Origin: Siphonodentalium dalli
Taxonomy: Eukaryota > Mollusca > Scaphopoda > Gadilida > Siphonodentaliidae
Direction of reading: 5' to 3'
Assembly: GCA_032622095.1 (NCBI GenBank)
Contig: CP136066.1
Location: forward strand, 168,714,664-168,778,663
Length of the DNA stretch: 64,000 nt
The notes below the pieces were generated by a model. It did not search any database and had not been told where the DNA came from. It was given only the letters and a program-made list of their open reading frames with translations. The translations under genes and the position numbers were made by a program. Below are positions 1-10,821 of the stretch, piece after piece. Within the stretch, counting starts at the first letter, position 1, and every line of letters starts with the position of its first letter.

Positions 1-196
1 GGGCAACATGCCTGATAACTTCATTTATTAAATATCAGTCATACGAGGCACCCAACATCAATCTTAATTCTAAAACCCCTGCAGTGTACTTAATAAAACG
101 TTTACAGTTGGCAGACATTAACCAGTTGTATAATAGGAATTGGGCAACATGCATGATAACTTCATTTATTACATATCAGTCATACGAGGCACCCAA
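1..196. repeat. 147-bp tandem repeat array, left end cut by window
   Basis: These bases match the 147-bp unit of the array at 8582-9169, including 'CAGTTGGCAGACATTAACC' and 'GATAACTTCATTTATTA'. One almost full unit (about 141 bp, with a small internal deletion) and a partial one are visible; the array probably continues left of the window. It joins directly to the PHD-element spacer that starts at 197. Confidence 0.85.
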
Positions 197-1725
197 GTCC
201 CATCTACTCTTGCATGTCTAATCTTAACCTGCCTTATTGATTTGGTATTCAGACGGGAGATGCATTATGTTTATTAAGATTATACTCTTTATTTTCGTTC
301 GGTTAAACCAATTATAATAGGTTTGGTCTGGTTCATGGGAGTCCAGTCTGTGTGTATCCCCAAGCTCGATTACTTTTATTTTTTGAGAAAGTGGAGATAA
401 AACTCATGTTCTTGTAATTAGTATACTCACCTTATTGCGGACATATCATTGGGACCCGGTATACATTTATTTATCGGTAAGTCTGATGCCGGTATTGTCC
501 GCACGGAGTATACTGGGTCGTTGACACTCTTTTTGCTGAAAAACGAACGCCCTCAGATGTACTTTGTTATGCATTTGGATTGTTTGATGTCTAACTTTCA
601 TCGGCTTCACCACATGTCCATGACATGATGAAGCCGGGACAGACGTGAATATTAAAATGATAAATTTACCCAAAATTTCAAATAGTATATGATTTATATA
701 AAACATTTAAACTGGGCTATAAGTATGCTCGCATTTATAATGGAAAACACTGGCACAGGATCTTTAATGCTTCACCTGTGCATCTCCCACCATGAAAGGG
801 TTACTGACCCTATATGATACCTGGTACATTGTGGGCCGATGACCATATATTCTATTTGATATTTGATTTGATCTCAAATTGTTGAATAGGAATATAATTG
901 AATTTATGTGAAAAATTATAATCGCCGGGACTTATTATTGATAGCATTTTAGAAAATAGCATCAGTAATGTTTCATAATCATATGGCCATGTAAGTTTGT
1001 TTGTCATTTCCATGAAACTAAGATTCAAGAATCTTACTCTATAAATATAAGTTATTACCACCGCGTTTACCACCACACTTACGTCATCGTTTACTTCCAC
1101 CTCCATTACCACGTTTACCACCCGCTTACATCCACATGTGCTACTACCTTCATTATAGCCATCCACTACCACTCCACTCTCGTCACTTCCATCTTTCTGA
1201 CTAACTGGTCCAGCTTTCATACAACCACGCTTATTTCCACGTTGACCTCAACGTGCAGTGTTGTCTCCATTTTCGCCATCCACTACCACTCTACTCTCGG
1301 CACTCCCGTCGTTCTGACTAACTGATCCACCATTCATACAACCACGCTTACGTCCACGCTTCTAGACTTTTACCCCCACGTGCACTGCCACCTCCATTTT
1401 CGCCATCCACTGTCACTCCACTTTCGTCACCTCCATCTTTCCGACAAACTTCATACAACTTCGCTTTCTTCCACGTTGACCTACACGCTTTCACCATCGT
1501 CCTTACTCCTAGTTTTACACCACTTCCCATGCTTACCTTTACGTCCACATCCCATTTACCTTTACATTGACTGTTTCACTATCATCCTTCTCCTTACTGA
1601 CACGTGCCGAAGTTTTACATTTCCACTTAGATGTCTCCTTTGTGTGGAATGCTTTGTCAGTGATCCCACCACATTTATAGTGGTACCAAGAAAGACACCA
1701 ATCACAGCTGACACTATTAAGGTCC
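197..1725 (-). repeat. Dispersed repeat, copy 1 (PHD-finger element)
   Basis: This segment is collinear with 9170-10713 at high identity, with scattered substitutions and short indels. Read on the minus strand it begins with a PHD-finger remnant, passes through a basic region and a coding-like minisatellite, then an AT-rich spacer, and ends in the 147-bp array. Homology stops near 1725: upstream of the PHD the two copies differ. The shared organisation suggests a mobile or segmentally amplified unit with a subterminal tandem array. I do not recognise its class, and no terminal inverted repeat or reverse transcriptase is visible. Confidence 0.8.
1130..1480 (-). repeat. Coding-like minisatellite, ~118-127 bp period, copy 1
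   Basis: About three imperfect units recur, each containing 'GCCATCCACTACCACTC' on the plus strand. On the minus strand each unit reads as roughly 40 residues with the pattern QKDGSDESGVVVDG. Occasional stops and frame changes between units show decay. The same array lies at 10095-10470. It follows the PHD-finger remnant and looks like an internal repeat of the former protein. Confidence 0.6.
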
Positions 1726-1799
1726 TTAACATAAGAATCCAAACCGACATCACTGCAAAACACTGCAAAACATATCAGGAAGACCTGACTTCCGCTCAT
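1539..1799 (-). pseudogene. PHD-finger protein remnant, copy 1
   Basis: The minus-strand frame of 86 codons contains the second half of a PHD zinc finger: CDWC, then WYHYKC, then a Trp-Lys-Cys near the expected final metal ligands. The N-terminal Cys-x2-Cys pair present in the other copy (10591-10821) is absent here because the upstream sequence diverges. A Lys/Ser-rich stretch follows. PHD fingers bind histone tails in host chromatin proteins and also occur in invertebrate transposon proteins; which applies is unknown. The surrounding repeat copy argues for a transposon-borne or amplified protein. The fragment has no credible start and runs into degenerate repeats, so I call it broken. Confidence 0.55.
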
Positions 1800-1829
1800 T
1801 TCTATCTACCAAAATTGGCTTGTGGTTGA

Positions 1830-2810
1830 GTTATTTTCCAATCGTTTTAGCAAGCAAACAATGTAATATGACATAATCAATCGGATCATTTGTCAAATGC
1901 GTCCCTAAATATGGTTGTCCGTGAGGGTTAGAACTTAGTATGTTTATGAGCCGTATTTGTGGTACGTAGGCTAGCTATAGCCATCCAATAGAAGATAGGC
2001 AATGGATCACGAAAATGCATGCATATTGTGAGAATATCTGATAATATTTTGAGTTGAAAACAACACATTTAGCTGAATCGGAAGGGGAAATACGTTCACG
2101 ATTGACGACCCAGGCCTTTCCAATTTGGGAAAATTGAGAGTCGCAAATGCCTATACTTTCTGAGGATCCTAACGATAATCATTGGAACCATATTGTGAAC
2201 AAGAATGTAACTAGACATTTTAACGGACTGTCGGCTTTCAAGAAACACGTGTGCATGCACAGATGTATTACAAGTTATCAGACTGGACGCTTATAATGGT
2301 GCCACATTTAACATTTCTTTAAAGGCCCACTTATTTTTTGGGTAATCGATTACTTTTATACGGCCTTAATATAAAGTTTTAATATAAATCGTATGACATA
2401 AATTATCTTTAAAATACTATAATTCATCACCATTTTAGAAGTCTTGTCTCAGAAGGTGCCCATAGAGTAATATAAAATACCTGAAATAATAGAAACACTT
2501 CCCTAGTTGCGGCTCCCAGAATGCAACCGATTTCAATCTAAGATATAGCGTTATTCACATTCATGTTTGATTGGTCATTATTATGTTATGCAAAGATAAT
2601 TATGTACATCGGGCCATATGAACTATTCTCATAAATACCAAAAAGTTTTTGATTTCTGAAAAATTCTATCAATGTATGCATATCAAACTATATTACATTC
2701 CAGGTGGGCAACTAGTCTTGTGCATTTATGAGCATTTATTGGTAGAACAGTATGATTATATGGACTAACAACTGTAACACACTAACAGGTGAAAAACGCA
2801 ACATTTCAAT
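1830..2810. other. Non-coding stretch, nothing recognised
   Basis: AT-rich sequence without a convincing coding frame, inverted repeat or tandem repeat. Confidence 0.6.
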
Positions 2811-2816
2811 ACCTAC

Positions 2817-2983
2817 CTTCACGAATAACGTGTCTTTGCACCCGCTGAGCTGGTTGTTCCGCTTTTCATTTTTGCCGAGTATGTAATCGGTATTTTTCCA
2901 TGATGGTGCTAGCACGCCCACGGATAAGGTTGGCCAGGGTAATTTTTCCCAGGGTTGAAAGTTTTGTCTTCGATTAGTCGACT
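2817..2983 (-). CDS. Candidate internal exon of an unidentified host gene
   Basis: On the minus strand a pyrimidine-rich acceptor ending ACCATACAG precedes position 2983, and a donor GTAGGT follows position 2817. The 167-nt segment is open in one frame: two bases, then 55 codons, ending in phase 0. The peptide includes YILGKNEKRNNQL and ends DTLFVK. The end loosely resembles the last strand of a fibronectin type III domain, but that is only an impression. Its phase does not fit directly to the exon at 8193-8305, so if both belong to one gene another exon must lie between them. No homologue is recognised. Confidence 0.35.
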
Positions 2984-2999
2984 CTGTATGGTAAAAAAC

Positions 3000-5030
3000 T
3001 TTCAATCAAAATAACCAATTCTGGATATTAGGAATACGGTACATTCTTTTATATAATATTCCAGACCACATAGGAGCCGGCTGATTTGTATAGACATTAT
3101 GGGATCTATATCCTTATAATTTTTCGGAGTGAATGATTTTTGTTGACATCTATATATTAATATATTTAAAGTATATATGTAGTAAGCGCTAGATAAATAC
3201 GCTAACTGGTTGTCGAGCCACACACAGTACAGAGACGCAAGGAAAGCTATAGTGGATGGGTGGCAAGTATATGCCTTCAGTTTCAACAATTGGAAAGTTT
3301 ATGCCTGACATGTTGAATTTGTTTTGATATGCGAGTATTACTGTGGTCCTATATTTAATGTGAAATTTGTAGTGATAAATCGAGATATATATAAACACAT
3401 ATATATAGCTTCGTCGTCGAAATTGCTAGAAGTTTCATAGCAGACGTCTAAATGCGATTTTGGGCGCAATTTATTACCGGATGGGAATATATTCGCTGCC
3501 ACGTGGTCTTGTATTTTATACATATAAAAACGAGCTTCGTTTTGATAATTGAGAATGACACAGCTACGAAAATGGATATATGTATACGAGTTCAATTATT
3601 CTATATAATTTGTAGCTGCCACACAGATGTGATATTTGTAAGCTCTGTGTGCGCACAGGTACGATTTTAGTCAAGCGACTTCTGTTTTTATCAGCATCCT
3701 ATAGGCCTATACGACCTGGTTGTTTACTTTCTCGTGAATGCAATGGGTTACCGTATTATTAACGGCGGTATATAGGCTATAGGTATATATTTGTATTTAT
3801 CGCAGATATTAAATACTAATTTCGCCGCGTGAACACATTAATAGTTCAATATGATTGGCTACTTCGAATAAATCGTACGACTCGATCGTAGAAAATCAAA
3901 ATTATTTTATCCCTTGCGAGGCCGATCGTGCGACAAAATGTCCTGTGATTTTCCACCTCACACGCTACGATTTTACCCGTATATAGCCTATAATCTAGGC
4001 CTAACCGGTGCCCGATATTTGTCGTACGATATATATCGCATCGTACGCGTGTGTGGCGCGCTTAATGCATGTTTACGTCTTCCGTATCAATAATAATATT
4101 ATATGTCGGCCGGTCTATTGCCAATTGTGTAATTTCCAATTTAACAGTCAGGCAAATATTTTCGGTACGGTAGCGTACGTACAGGTACATACTTCAATTT
4201 ATTTCCAAGTTTTCCAATATACGTTTAAACACGTACACATATTAACGACCATAGGCCTATATTATTTTAAACATATATAATAGGATGACCACACTTATCA
4301 TTACTTACTGTAGAAAACATTAACACAACTGTTGATTTACCGTTTTCTCATTTGACTGGAAAAAGCGGTCATAATCGGTAACCATCAGAACGGCAGGATT
4401 TGTTTCTCGATGTCGATTATAAACAGGCAAACGAAAATATAGGCGAAGTGCCGTTTCAGTTAATCTGTTCATCACTAGAAATGTTTTGCTTTTATGCCAA
4501 AATATCGAACATAGGCCTATGTTCCGGCTTTTGGTCATAGTTTTCGACTTTTTGTGTCTATTTTCGTAAGTGAAACCAAGTTGGACAAGAAATTTACTTT
4601 GATGAACAAATCAACCAGTTTGTATTGTCTGTTTTTTGTTGTCATGTGTGGCTTTTCAAAATAGTATTAATCCGCCTAATTAATGTTTAGTATTTATATT
4701 GGCGAGCAGCCAAATTGGCGGGAAGGACGCGCTTATTATTCACTATTGACCAATTCACTGATATACGGATATATGTAATGGCTTTAAGGATATAAAGCGT
4801 TTGTGTGATATAATTACAATTACATAGTTTTATATGGAGGGTTAGATATGCTTGAGACACCACCACTCTTCAATTCACACCAAGTTCTCAGTTGTCATGT
4901 TCGGATATTAGAACCCATAGCCATGATATATGGTTTATTTTCTGTATACTATAGTAAAATAGTTATTTTCAGTACCTTTATATACCGGTACTGTGTATAA
5001 CAATGCATATAAATGAATCCATGTATACAT
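3000..5030. other. AT-rich non-coding stretch
   Basis: Many TATATA-type runs and short spurious frames only. A short minus-strand frame at 4320-4538 was considered and not accepted as an exon. Confidence 0.55.
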
Positions 5031-5039
5031 GTATATTGA

Positions 5040-5650
5040 TTCAACGGATTCAGTGGTTTTGTCCATCAGTCTATAAAATTTGCGGGGGAAACATGGCCAC
5101 CAGCAGTACACCCTGCTAAATTTCAAATTTGAATCAATTGGCGCACCCTGCAGCCAGCTTTTATTGGAGAACTTTTTCTCATGTGGATATTTTGGGTCAC
5201 CGCTAGATGTGAGCCATATTTTGTTCTCAAACTTTCCTTGTGAAAACATCACTGCCAGCGGTGATCTTGAATTTTACTATTTTTATGGCTAAATAATTTG
5301 GTTGATCCTACAGACGACACCCCTCGTCCGATCGTCACCAGATTCCACAATGATCTTCTGGATAACCAGGGTGAGAGTAATCTAATTTTTCCGAATTTCG
5401 TTAAAAAACATGACCACAGGCAGCAATTTGGTATCTTACTCTTTTGCATGACTGAATTGTTTAGCAACTGTACATACATATCCCTCATCTGATAGTCACC
5501 AAACTTCACATTGATCTTCGGGCTGAAAACTAGATGGTAGCTATCGGATGCTTTGAATTTTTTTGGAAAACATTGTCGCCAGCAGTCATCTTCTATTTTG
5601 GTTTTTATATACATGTATATCTCTTCATGCGGATAGCCAGTATTACGTAG
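5040..5650. repeat. Degenerate tandem repeat, ~160-bp period, about four units
   Basis: Recurring blocks include 'GATCGTCACCAGATTCCACA' and 'GATAGTCACCAAACTTCACA', followed in each unit by a 'GGAAAACATnGnCnCCAGCAG'-like segment, seen near 5090, 5240, 5410 and 5570. Units are strongly diverged from each other. Similar periodic sequence with a 'GTCACCAAACTT' core is, from memory, common in mollusc genomes. No function can be assigned. Confidence 0.6.
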
Positions 5651-5659
5651 GTACTTCAA

Positions 5660-6870
5660 CTTTCCGCATTCCTGTCATCATTTGAAATATAAAAAATTAC
5701 CTGATACATGCACCCTTCAAAATTTGTTTCGTCATATCTATTTTAATGACTCGTATGGTAATATTGATATAGATATATTTGTCAAACATTTCTTTGTACA
5801 ATATACAGGTATTTAGTTTGTAACTAAATCTAGAAATATATAATAGTAGCTGGTGATGTTCCCCTCTGATTTTCGGAGAATTGGGCGATTTAGCCTTGAA
5901 TTGACCATTTCAAAGGTGAAGGTATGTCGGGGTCACGATTTGACCCGTCCTAAACGCTCCCCGGACAAAAGTGTCCGACAAAAGTACCCGTCGAAATCAG
6001 CCCGGCTTTACCCGATCCATGATTGTATAGATACATGTTTATTGTGTTCAAGTTAAGATATTTGTGAATGTTAAAGACCAGTCAAATTGGCTAATATTTG
6101 TATTATTAATTGATTATTATATTAGTAATATGTTCTTCCAGCCCTTGGTGTATTATACTTACTTGTCATTCAACACAGAATATAACGAAAATGTGCGGAT
6201 CTGAAATTCTTTGATAACGATTTCATGCGCATATAATCACATTTGGTGAACCAATCAGAGGCGCACATTGTGTATAATACACTTAATTAGGATTAATGTA
6301 AATATACTGACTGAAGATACCTTTATAAATTGGAAGCAGCAATATTTTTTGCATTTAAACACTTTCGTTCACAAATATATAATAAGTGGGCATTGTTCAT
6401 TTGTTCTGAAATAAACGTTATCATCATGCTCAACATCTGGTACTTTTTGACTCGCACCTATCCCATATTAAGGTGGGATACCATTAGATCAGTAGAGTGA
6501 ATAAGACTGTTTTCGAATCTTGAAATTTCACGTTTGGCATGGTCAGTAAAGTCGTGTCATATATATGTAGATATATCAAAATGAGCATATGTATGTCAGG
6601 AATATGACAATAGAGTGCAGGAAACGAACATCCATTTCTGAAATATGTACTCAGTGATATATTGTTCATATCGTTTCAATCGGGCCTCATATGATTAGAA
6701 CACTGACCACCCAAAATATTAAAGCATTTATGCATCACAATTAATATCATTGAAACAATAACAACTAAAACAATTAAAACACATAAGATATCACATCGGT
6801 TGTCTTCCTGTATGTGTCCTGTATGTATACAAATTCTATATTATAAACCCTTTCTGAACAATAATGAACA
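5660..6870. other. Non-coding stretch, nothing recognised
   Basis: AT-rich DNA with no supported gene, repeat unit or inverted repeat. Confidence 0.6.
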
Positions 6871-6877
6871 TATAGTG

Positions 6878-7357
6878 TTACACTAAATCCTGTTCGATGA
6901 TTGGCCAACTGCCAACTAGTTCACGCGTTTCATGCAATTGAGTTGTTATTAGATCAATTAGCCGAGTGCAGTTCACAATAAGGTGGTTTTCATAGCCGAC
7001 TTCCTCCTTACAAAGTGTGCATCTAATAGTAATAGAGCTTTCGGTTGGAATCTCTCCCTGACCATTAATCTCCTCCACCAGCTCTTGATACGAAGAATCC
7101 CTCATTTCGACCGAGTCCAATCCTTCTGCCATGACGACAAGGTCATCCAACCCTGAAAGATATACAGGGGCCATCACAGAAAAGTCCATGTCCTCCGTTG
7201 GCTCCCACAATTTCCGCGAAACATGCGCACCCAAAACATGCTTCTTCAATTTGGGCGTTGTGGCGGAACAGCCGCTGATAGGACACGGGTAAACAAGTTT
7301 TCCAGCTTTGCGCCGAGTCGCTCGTCTCTTCCGGTTACTCAGAGTTGATCTCTGCGA
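6878..7357 (-). pseudogene. C-terminal zinc-finger part of the Tpt1-fusion frame
   Basis: This lies downstream of the phosphotransferase domain in exactly the same frame, after an in-frame TAG at 7358-7360. It opens with an Arg/Lys-rich stretch (NRKRRATRRKAGK), then a C2H2-like finger with YPCPISGC and, 14 residues later, HVLGAH. An acidic linker follows, then a second cluster, CTLCKEE with a His and Cys further on (ENHLIVNC). The second cluster resembles the Cys/His cluster often found at the C-terminus of LINE polyproteins, which hints at a mobile-element origin. The frame closes with a stop at 6878. GC content is clearly above that of the flanks, as expected for former coding DNA. Confidence 0.5.
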
Positions 7358-7984
7358 CTACACAGCAGTTGATTCCAGGATGGACGATTCCATGGTGAAG
7401 TTGAGCTGCTGCCTGGACTTTCGCTCATATACTTCCTTGAATCCCAACGAAGGAATAACCACGTCATCATATCCTGCGCACAAAATCACACCATTCCGGG
7501 CCCTATAAAACTTCATGCCGTTCTGCATACACTTCTCCGCGTCGATCGAGATTACTACCTGGCTGATGGACCTCATGCCCGAAATGACAATAACCTTGTC
7601 ATCCGGCTCAGCTGCAAAGAAGTGGATGTATTGACGCTTCATTTTGCTCAGCCCGGTGGTGCGAATCTTCTGCCAAGACGCTACCGATGTGCCGTGTAGA
7701 ACCATATCCAACTCTGTGGGTGACGAGAACTCAAACAACTCCAGATCTGGCACTGGAATGGTATGTCACTGGACCGCTCGGATCTTCCAAGTACCGTCCG
7801 CCCGATTGACAAGCTGAAACCTCTGCTTGGTACAATTGGCGACCACCCGCTTCACATCTTCAACTGTAACCCCGACCATAGAGGAGCACTCTAGAAGTTT
7901 TGACAGCTGACCAAATCCTTCCGAGTAAATGCTATAATTTTGGGATATTAGTTTTGGGATATTAGTTTTGATGGTCAAGGTCAC
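7358..7984 (-). pseudogene. TRPT1: tRNA 2'-phosphotransferase (Tpt1/KptA)-like domain, with in-frame stop
   Basis: Tpt1/KptA enzymes remove the splice-junction 2'-phosphate from RNA using NAD+. The minus-strand frame contains family motifs in order: EGFGQLSKLL, TKQRFQLV (with the catalytic Arg), HGTS, RQYIHFFAAE, GMRS (Arg) and NGVILCAG. The N-terminal Arg-His pair is missing; the 5' end is replaced by a tandemly duplicated TTTTGGGATATTAG. A TGA at 7766-7768 sits where the conserved Gly of the Gln-Gly-His motif is expected, and the reading frame resumes immediately after it. There is no intron in 0.6 kb and no ATG at the start; the first available start codon is GTG. Best read as an inactivated, possibly retroposed or element-borne copy; stop-codon readthrough is a less likely alternative. 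Confidence 0.8.
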
Positions 7985-8135
7985 GCCGCACGAACAAATG
8001 GATAGGCCTATGCTAGTTCCCGGGTGATATTACGTGCCCGTACAAAGTTTCGTCGAAATCGGTCGAGTCGTTTTCGAGTTCATCGCGGCCACAAACACGC
8101 ACACACACAAACGTTCCTCAAATATATATTAGATT
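7985..8135 (+). repeat. RTE-like or SINE-like 3' tail
   Basis: Contains 'AAATCGGTCGAGTCGTTTTC', 'GAGTTCATCGCGGCCACAAA', a short CACACA run and 'AAATATATATTAGATTT'. This order (AAATCGG, GTCGTTTTCGAGTT, ACAAACACAC, ATATATTAGA) is typical of 3' ends of RTE-type LINEs and SINEs that copy them, based on general knowledge. It abuts the truncated 5' end of the Tpt1-like frame. Confidence 0.5.
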
Positions 8136-8192
8136 TGAGCGATTCGGCAAATTGATTATGAGGGCGATAATATGAATATACCCAGTACTTAC

Positions 8193-8305
8193 TACATGTT
8201 AGCAGGAATCTGTTCCCCTGACCACCAGGTAATGTTTATAGAGTTATTGCCTTCTGGCTCCGATGGTATTATCACCAGCTGCCTATTTGCAGTCTGTGGG
8301 TCAAC
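8193..8305 (-). CDS. Candidate internal exon of an unidentified host gene
   Basis: A strong minus-strand acceptor (CTTTTCTTTTAACATTCCAG) ends at 8306, and a near-consensus donor (GTAAGTACT) starts at 8192. The 113-nt exon is open in only one frame: phase 0 at entry, two bases left at exit. The peptide begins VDPQTANRQLVIIPSEPEG, continues NNSINITWW and ends IPANMY. It has the alternating hydrophobic pattern of an extracellular beta domain and an N-glycosylation motif (NIT), but I cannot name the family. It is the best-supported host exon in the first 10 kb; the neighbouring repeats would be intronic. Confidence 0.55.
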
Positions 8306-8581
8306 CTGGAATGTTAAAAGAAAAGGATTGTAAATTAAATTCATAATAAGAAATGCATACTATTTGCCTTTTTGCCGTAGGTACGCAGAAAAAAAATACT
8401 GTAACCGAGTAATTATAACATGCGAGTATACGCTATACTGTATGAGCGGTGCGAGTTTGTACATTTAGTATCCATCCCGTAACACCATTCCTAATTGAAT
8501 TTATGTTCCCTGTTATCGCTTATGTTTAGGCAATGGTCGATGTATGGGTTATCGGCCTCTTGTTTCAATCAATGCTCAATG

Positions 8582-9169
8582 CATCAATCTTAATTCTAAA
8601 AACCCCGCAGTGTACTTAATAAAACGTTTACAGTTGGCAGACATTAACCAGTTGTGGTTGTATAATTGGAATTAGGCAACATGCCTGATAACTTCATTTA
8701 TTACATATCGGTCATACGAGGCACCCAACATCAATCTTAATTATAAAACCCCTGCAGTGTACTTAATAAAACGTTTACAGTTGGCAGACATTAACCAGTT
8801 GTGGTTGTATAATTGGAATTGTGCAACATGCCTGATAACTTCATTTATTACATATCAGTAATACGAGGCACCCAACATCAATCTTAATTCTAAAACCCCT
8901 GCAGTGTACTTAATAAAACGTTTACAGTTGGCAGACATTAACCAGTTGTGGTTGTATAATTGGAATTAGGCAACATGCCTGATAACTTCATTTATTACAT
9001 ATCGGTCATACGAGGCACCCAACATCAATCTTAATTATAAAACCCCTGCAGTGTACTTAATAAAACGTTTACAGTTGGCAGACATTAACCAGTTGTGGTT
9101 GTATAATTGGAATTGTGCAACATGCCTGATAACTTCATTTATTACATATAAGTCATACGAGGCACCCAA
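8582..9169. repeat. 147-bp tandem array, four units
   Basis: Units begin with 'CATCAATCTTAATT' at 8582, 8729, 8876 and 9023, exactly 147 bp apart each time. They differ by few substitutions; alternate units share variants (for example GGAATTAGG versus GGAATTGTG), as if a two-unit block was duplicated. The array abuts the spacer of repeat copy 2, in the same arrangement as at the window start. Confidence 0.95.
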
Positions 9170-10713
9170 GTCCCTTCTTCTCTTGCATGTCTAATCTTAA
9201 CCTGCCTTATTGATTTGGTATTCAGATGGGAGATGCATTATGTTTATTAAGATTATACTCTTTATTTTCGTTCGGTTAAACCAATTATAACAATAGGTTT
9301 GGTCTGGTTCAGGGGAGTCCCGTCTATGTGTATCCCCAAGCTCGATTACTTTTATTTTTTTGAGAAATTGGAGATAAAATTCCTGTTCTTGTAATTAGTA
9401 TACTCACCTTATTGCGGACATATCATTGGGACCCGGTATACATTTATTTATCGGTAAGTATGATGCCGGTATTGTCTGCACGGAAGTATACTGGGTCGTT
9501 GACACTCGTTTTTTTTTGCTGAAAAACGAACGCCCACAGATGTACTTTGTTCTGCATTTGGATTGTTTGATGTCTAACTTTCATCGACTTCACCACATTG
9601 TCCATGGTATGATGAGGCCGGGACAGACGTGAATATTAAAATGATAAATTTACCCAAAATTTCAAATAGTATATGATTTATATAAAACATTTAAACTGGG
9701 CTATAAGTATGCTCGCATTTATAATAGAAAACACTGGCGCAGGATCTTTAATGTTTGACCTGTGTATCTCCCACCATGAAAGGGTTACTGACCCTATATT
9801 ATACCTGGTACATTGTGGGCCGATGACCATATATTCTATTTGATATTTGATTTGATCTCAAATTGTTGAATAGGAATATAATTGAATTTAAGTGAAAAAG
9901 TATAATCGCCGGGACTTATTATTGACAGCATTTTAGAAAATAGCATCAGTAATGTTTCATAATCATATGGCCATGTAAGTTTGTTTGTCATTTCCATGAA
10001 ACTAAGATTCAAGAATCTTGCTCTATAAATATAAGTTATTACCACCACGTTTACAGATCGTCCTCGTTTACTTCCACCTCCATTACCACGTTTACCACCC
10101 CGCTATCCTCCACATGTGCTACTACCTTCATTTTAGCCATCCACTACCACTCCACTCTCGTCACTTCCATCTTTCTGACTAACTGGTCCAGCATTCATAC
10201 AACCACGCTTATTTCCACGTTGACCTCAACGTACAGTGTTGTCTCCATTTTCGCCATCCACTACCACTCTACTCTCGTCACTTCCGTCGTTCTGATTAAC
10301 TGGTCCACCATTCATACAACCACGCTTACGTCCACGCTTCTAGAATTTTACCCCCACGTGCATTACCACCTCCATTTTCGTCATCCACTGCCACTCGTCA
10401 CCTCCATCTTTCCGACTATCTTCATACAACTTCGCTTTCCTCCACGTCGACCTATATGCTTTCACCATCGTCCTTACTCCTAGTTTTACACCACTTCCCA
10501 TGCTTACCTTTACGTCCACATCCCAATTTACCTTTCCCCTTGACATTAACCGTTTTACTATCATCCTTCTTACTGACACGTGCCGAAGTTTTACGTTTTA
10601 TATTTCCACTTAGATGTCTCCTTTGTGTGGAATGCTTCTTTGCCAGTGATCCCACCACATCTATAGTGGTACCAAGAGAGACACCAATCACAGCTGACAC
10701 TATTAAGGTCCTC
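9170..10713 (-). repeat. Dispersed repeat, copy 2 (PHD-finger element)
   Basis: Collinear with 197-1725. It carries an AT-rich spacer, the minisatellite and the downstream part of the PHD frame. Homology between copies ends inside the PHD finger near 10713, just upstream of its Cys-Asp-Trp-Cys motif. The more complete PHD finger is here. Confidence 0.8.
10095..10470 (-). repeat. Coding-like minisatellite, copy 2
   Basis: Same ~40-codon unit as at 1130-1480, with different small indels. Units lie near 10140, 10255 and 10380. Frame changes between units make a continuous protein impossible in the present sequence. Confidence 0.6.
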
Positions 10714-10821
10714 CCCAATTGGTGTCCATTCACATTCTTGTTTGCAGACTATACAAGGCCACATTATATTATCATCTGTGTTTTGGCTCCAGACAAGGTT
10801 TCTTTGCTGGAGGTTGTACAC
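10591..10821 (-). pseudogene. PHD-finger protein remnant, copy 2 (more complete)
   Basis: The frame reads WPCIVCKQEC, a spacer, then CDWCLSWYHYRCGGIT, followed by KWKYKT. This gives the Cys-x2-Cys, Cys-x2-Cys and His-x2-Cys ligands of a PHD finger in order. The last Cys pair is lost: Tyr stands where copy 1 has Cys. Downstream sequence continues in a shifted frame as a Lys/Gly-rich tail (KGKGKLG). Position and orientation match copy 1. A role in chromatin binding is known for the family but cannot be claimed here. Confidence 0.6.

Noticed and set aside
1380-1829. 149-codon plus-strand frame
   Set aside because: It is the opposite strand of the PHD/minisatellite region; its His/Ser/Leu-rich composition is a shadow of the repeat.
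4320-4538. Minus-strand frame with YFRLPVYNRHRETNPAVLMV and a GTAAAT donor
   Set aside because: Looks protein-like, but the acceptor candidates give a stop or wrong phase with neighbouring exons; too uncertain to list as an exon.
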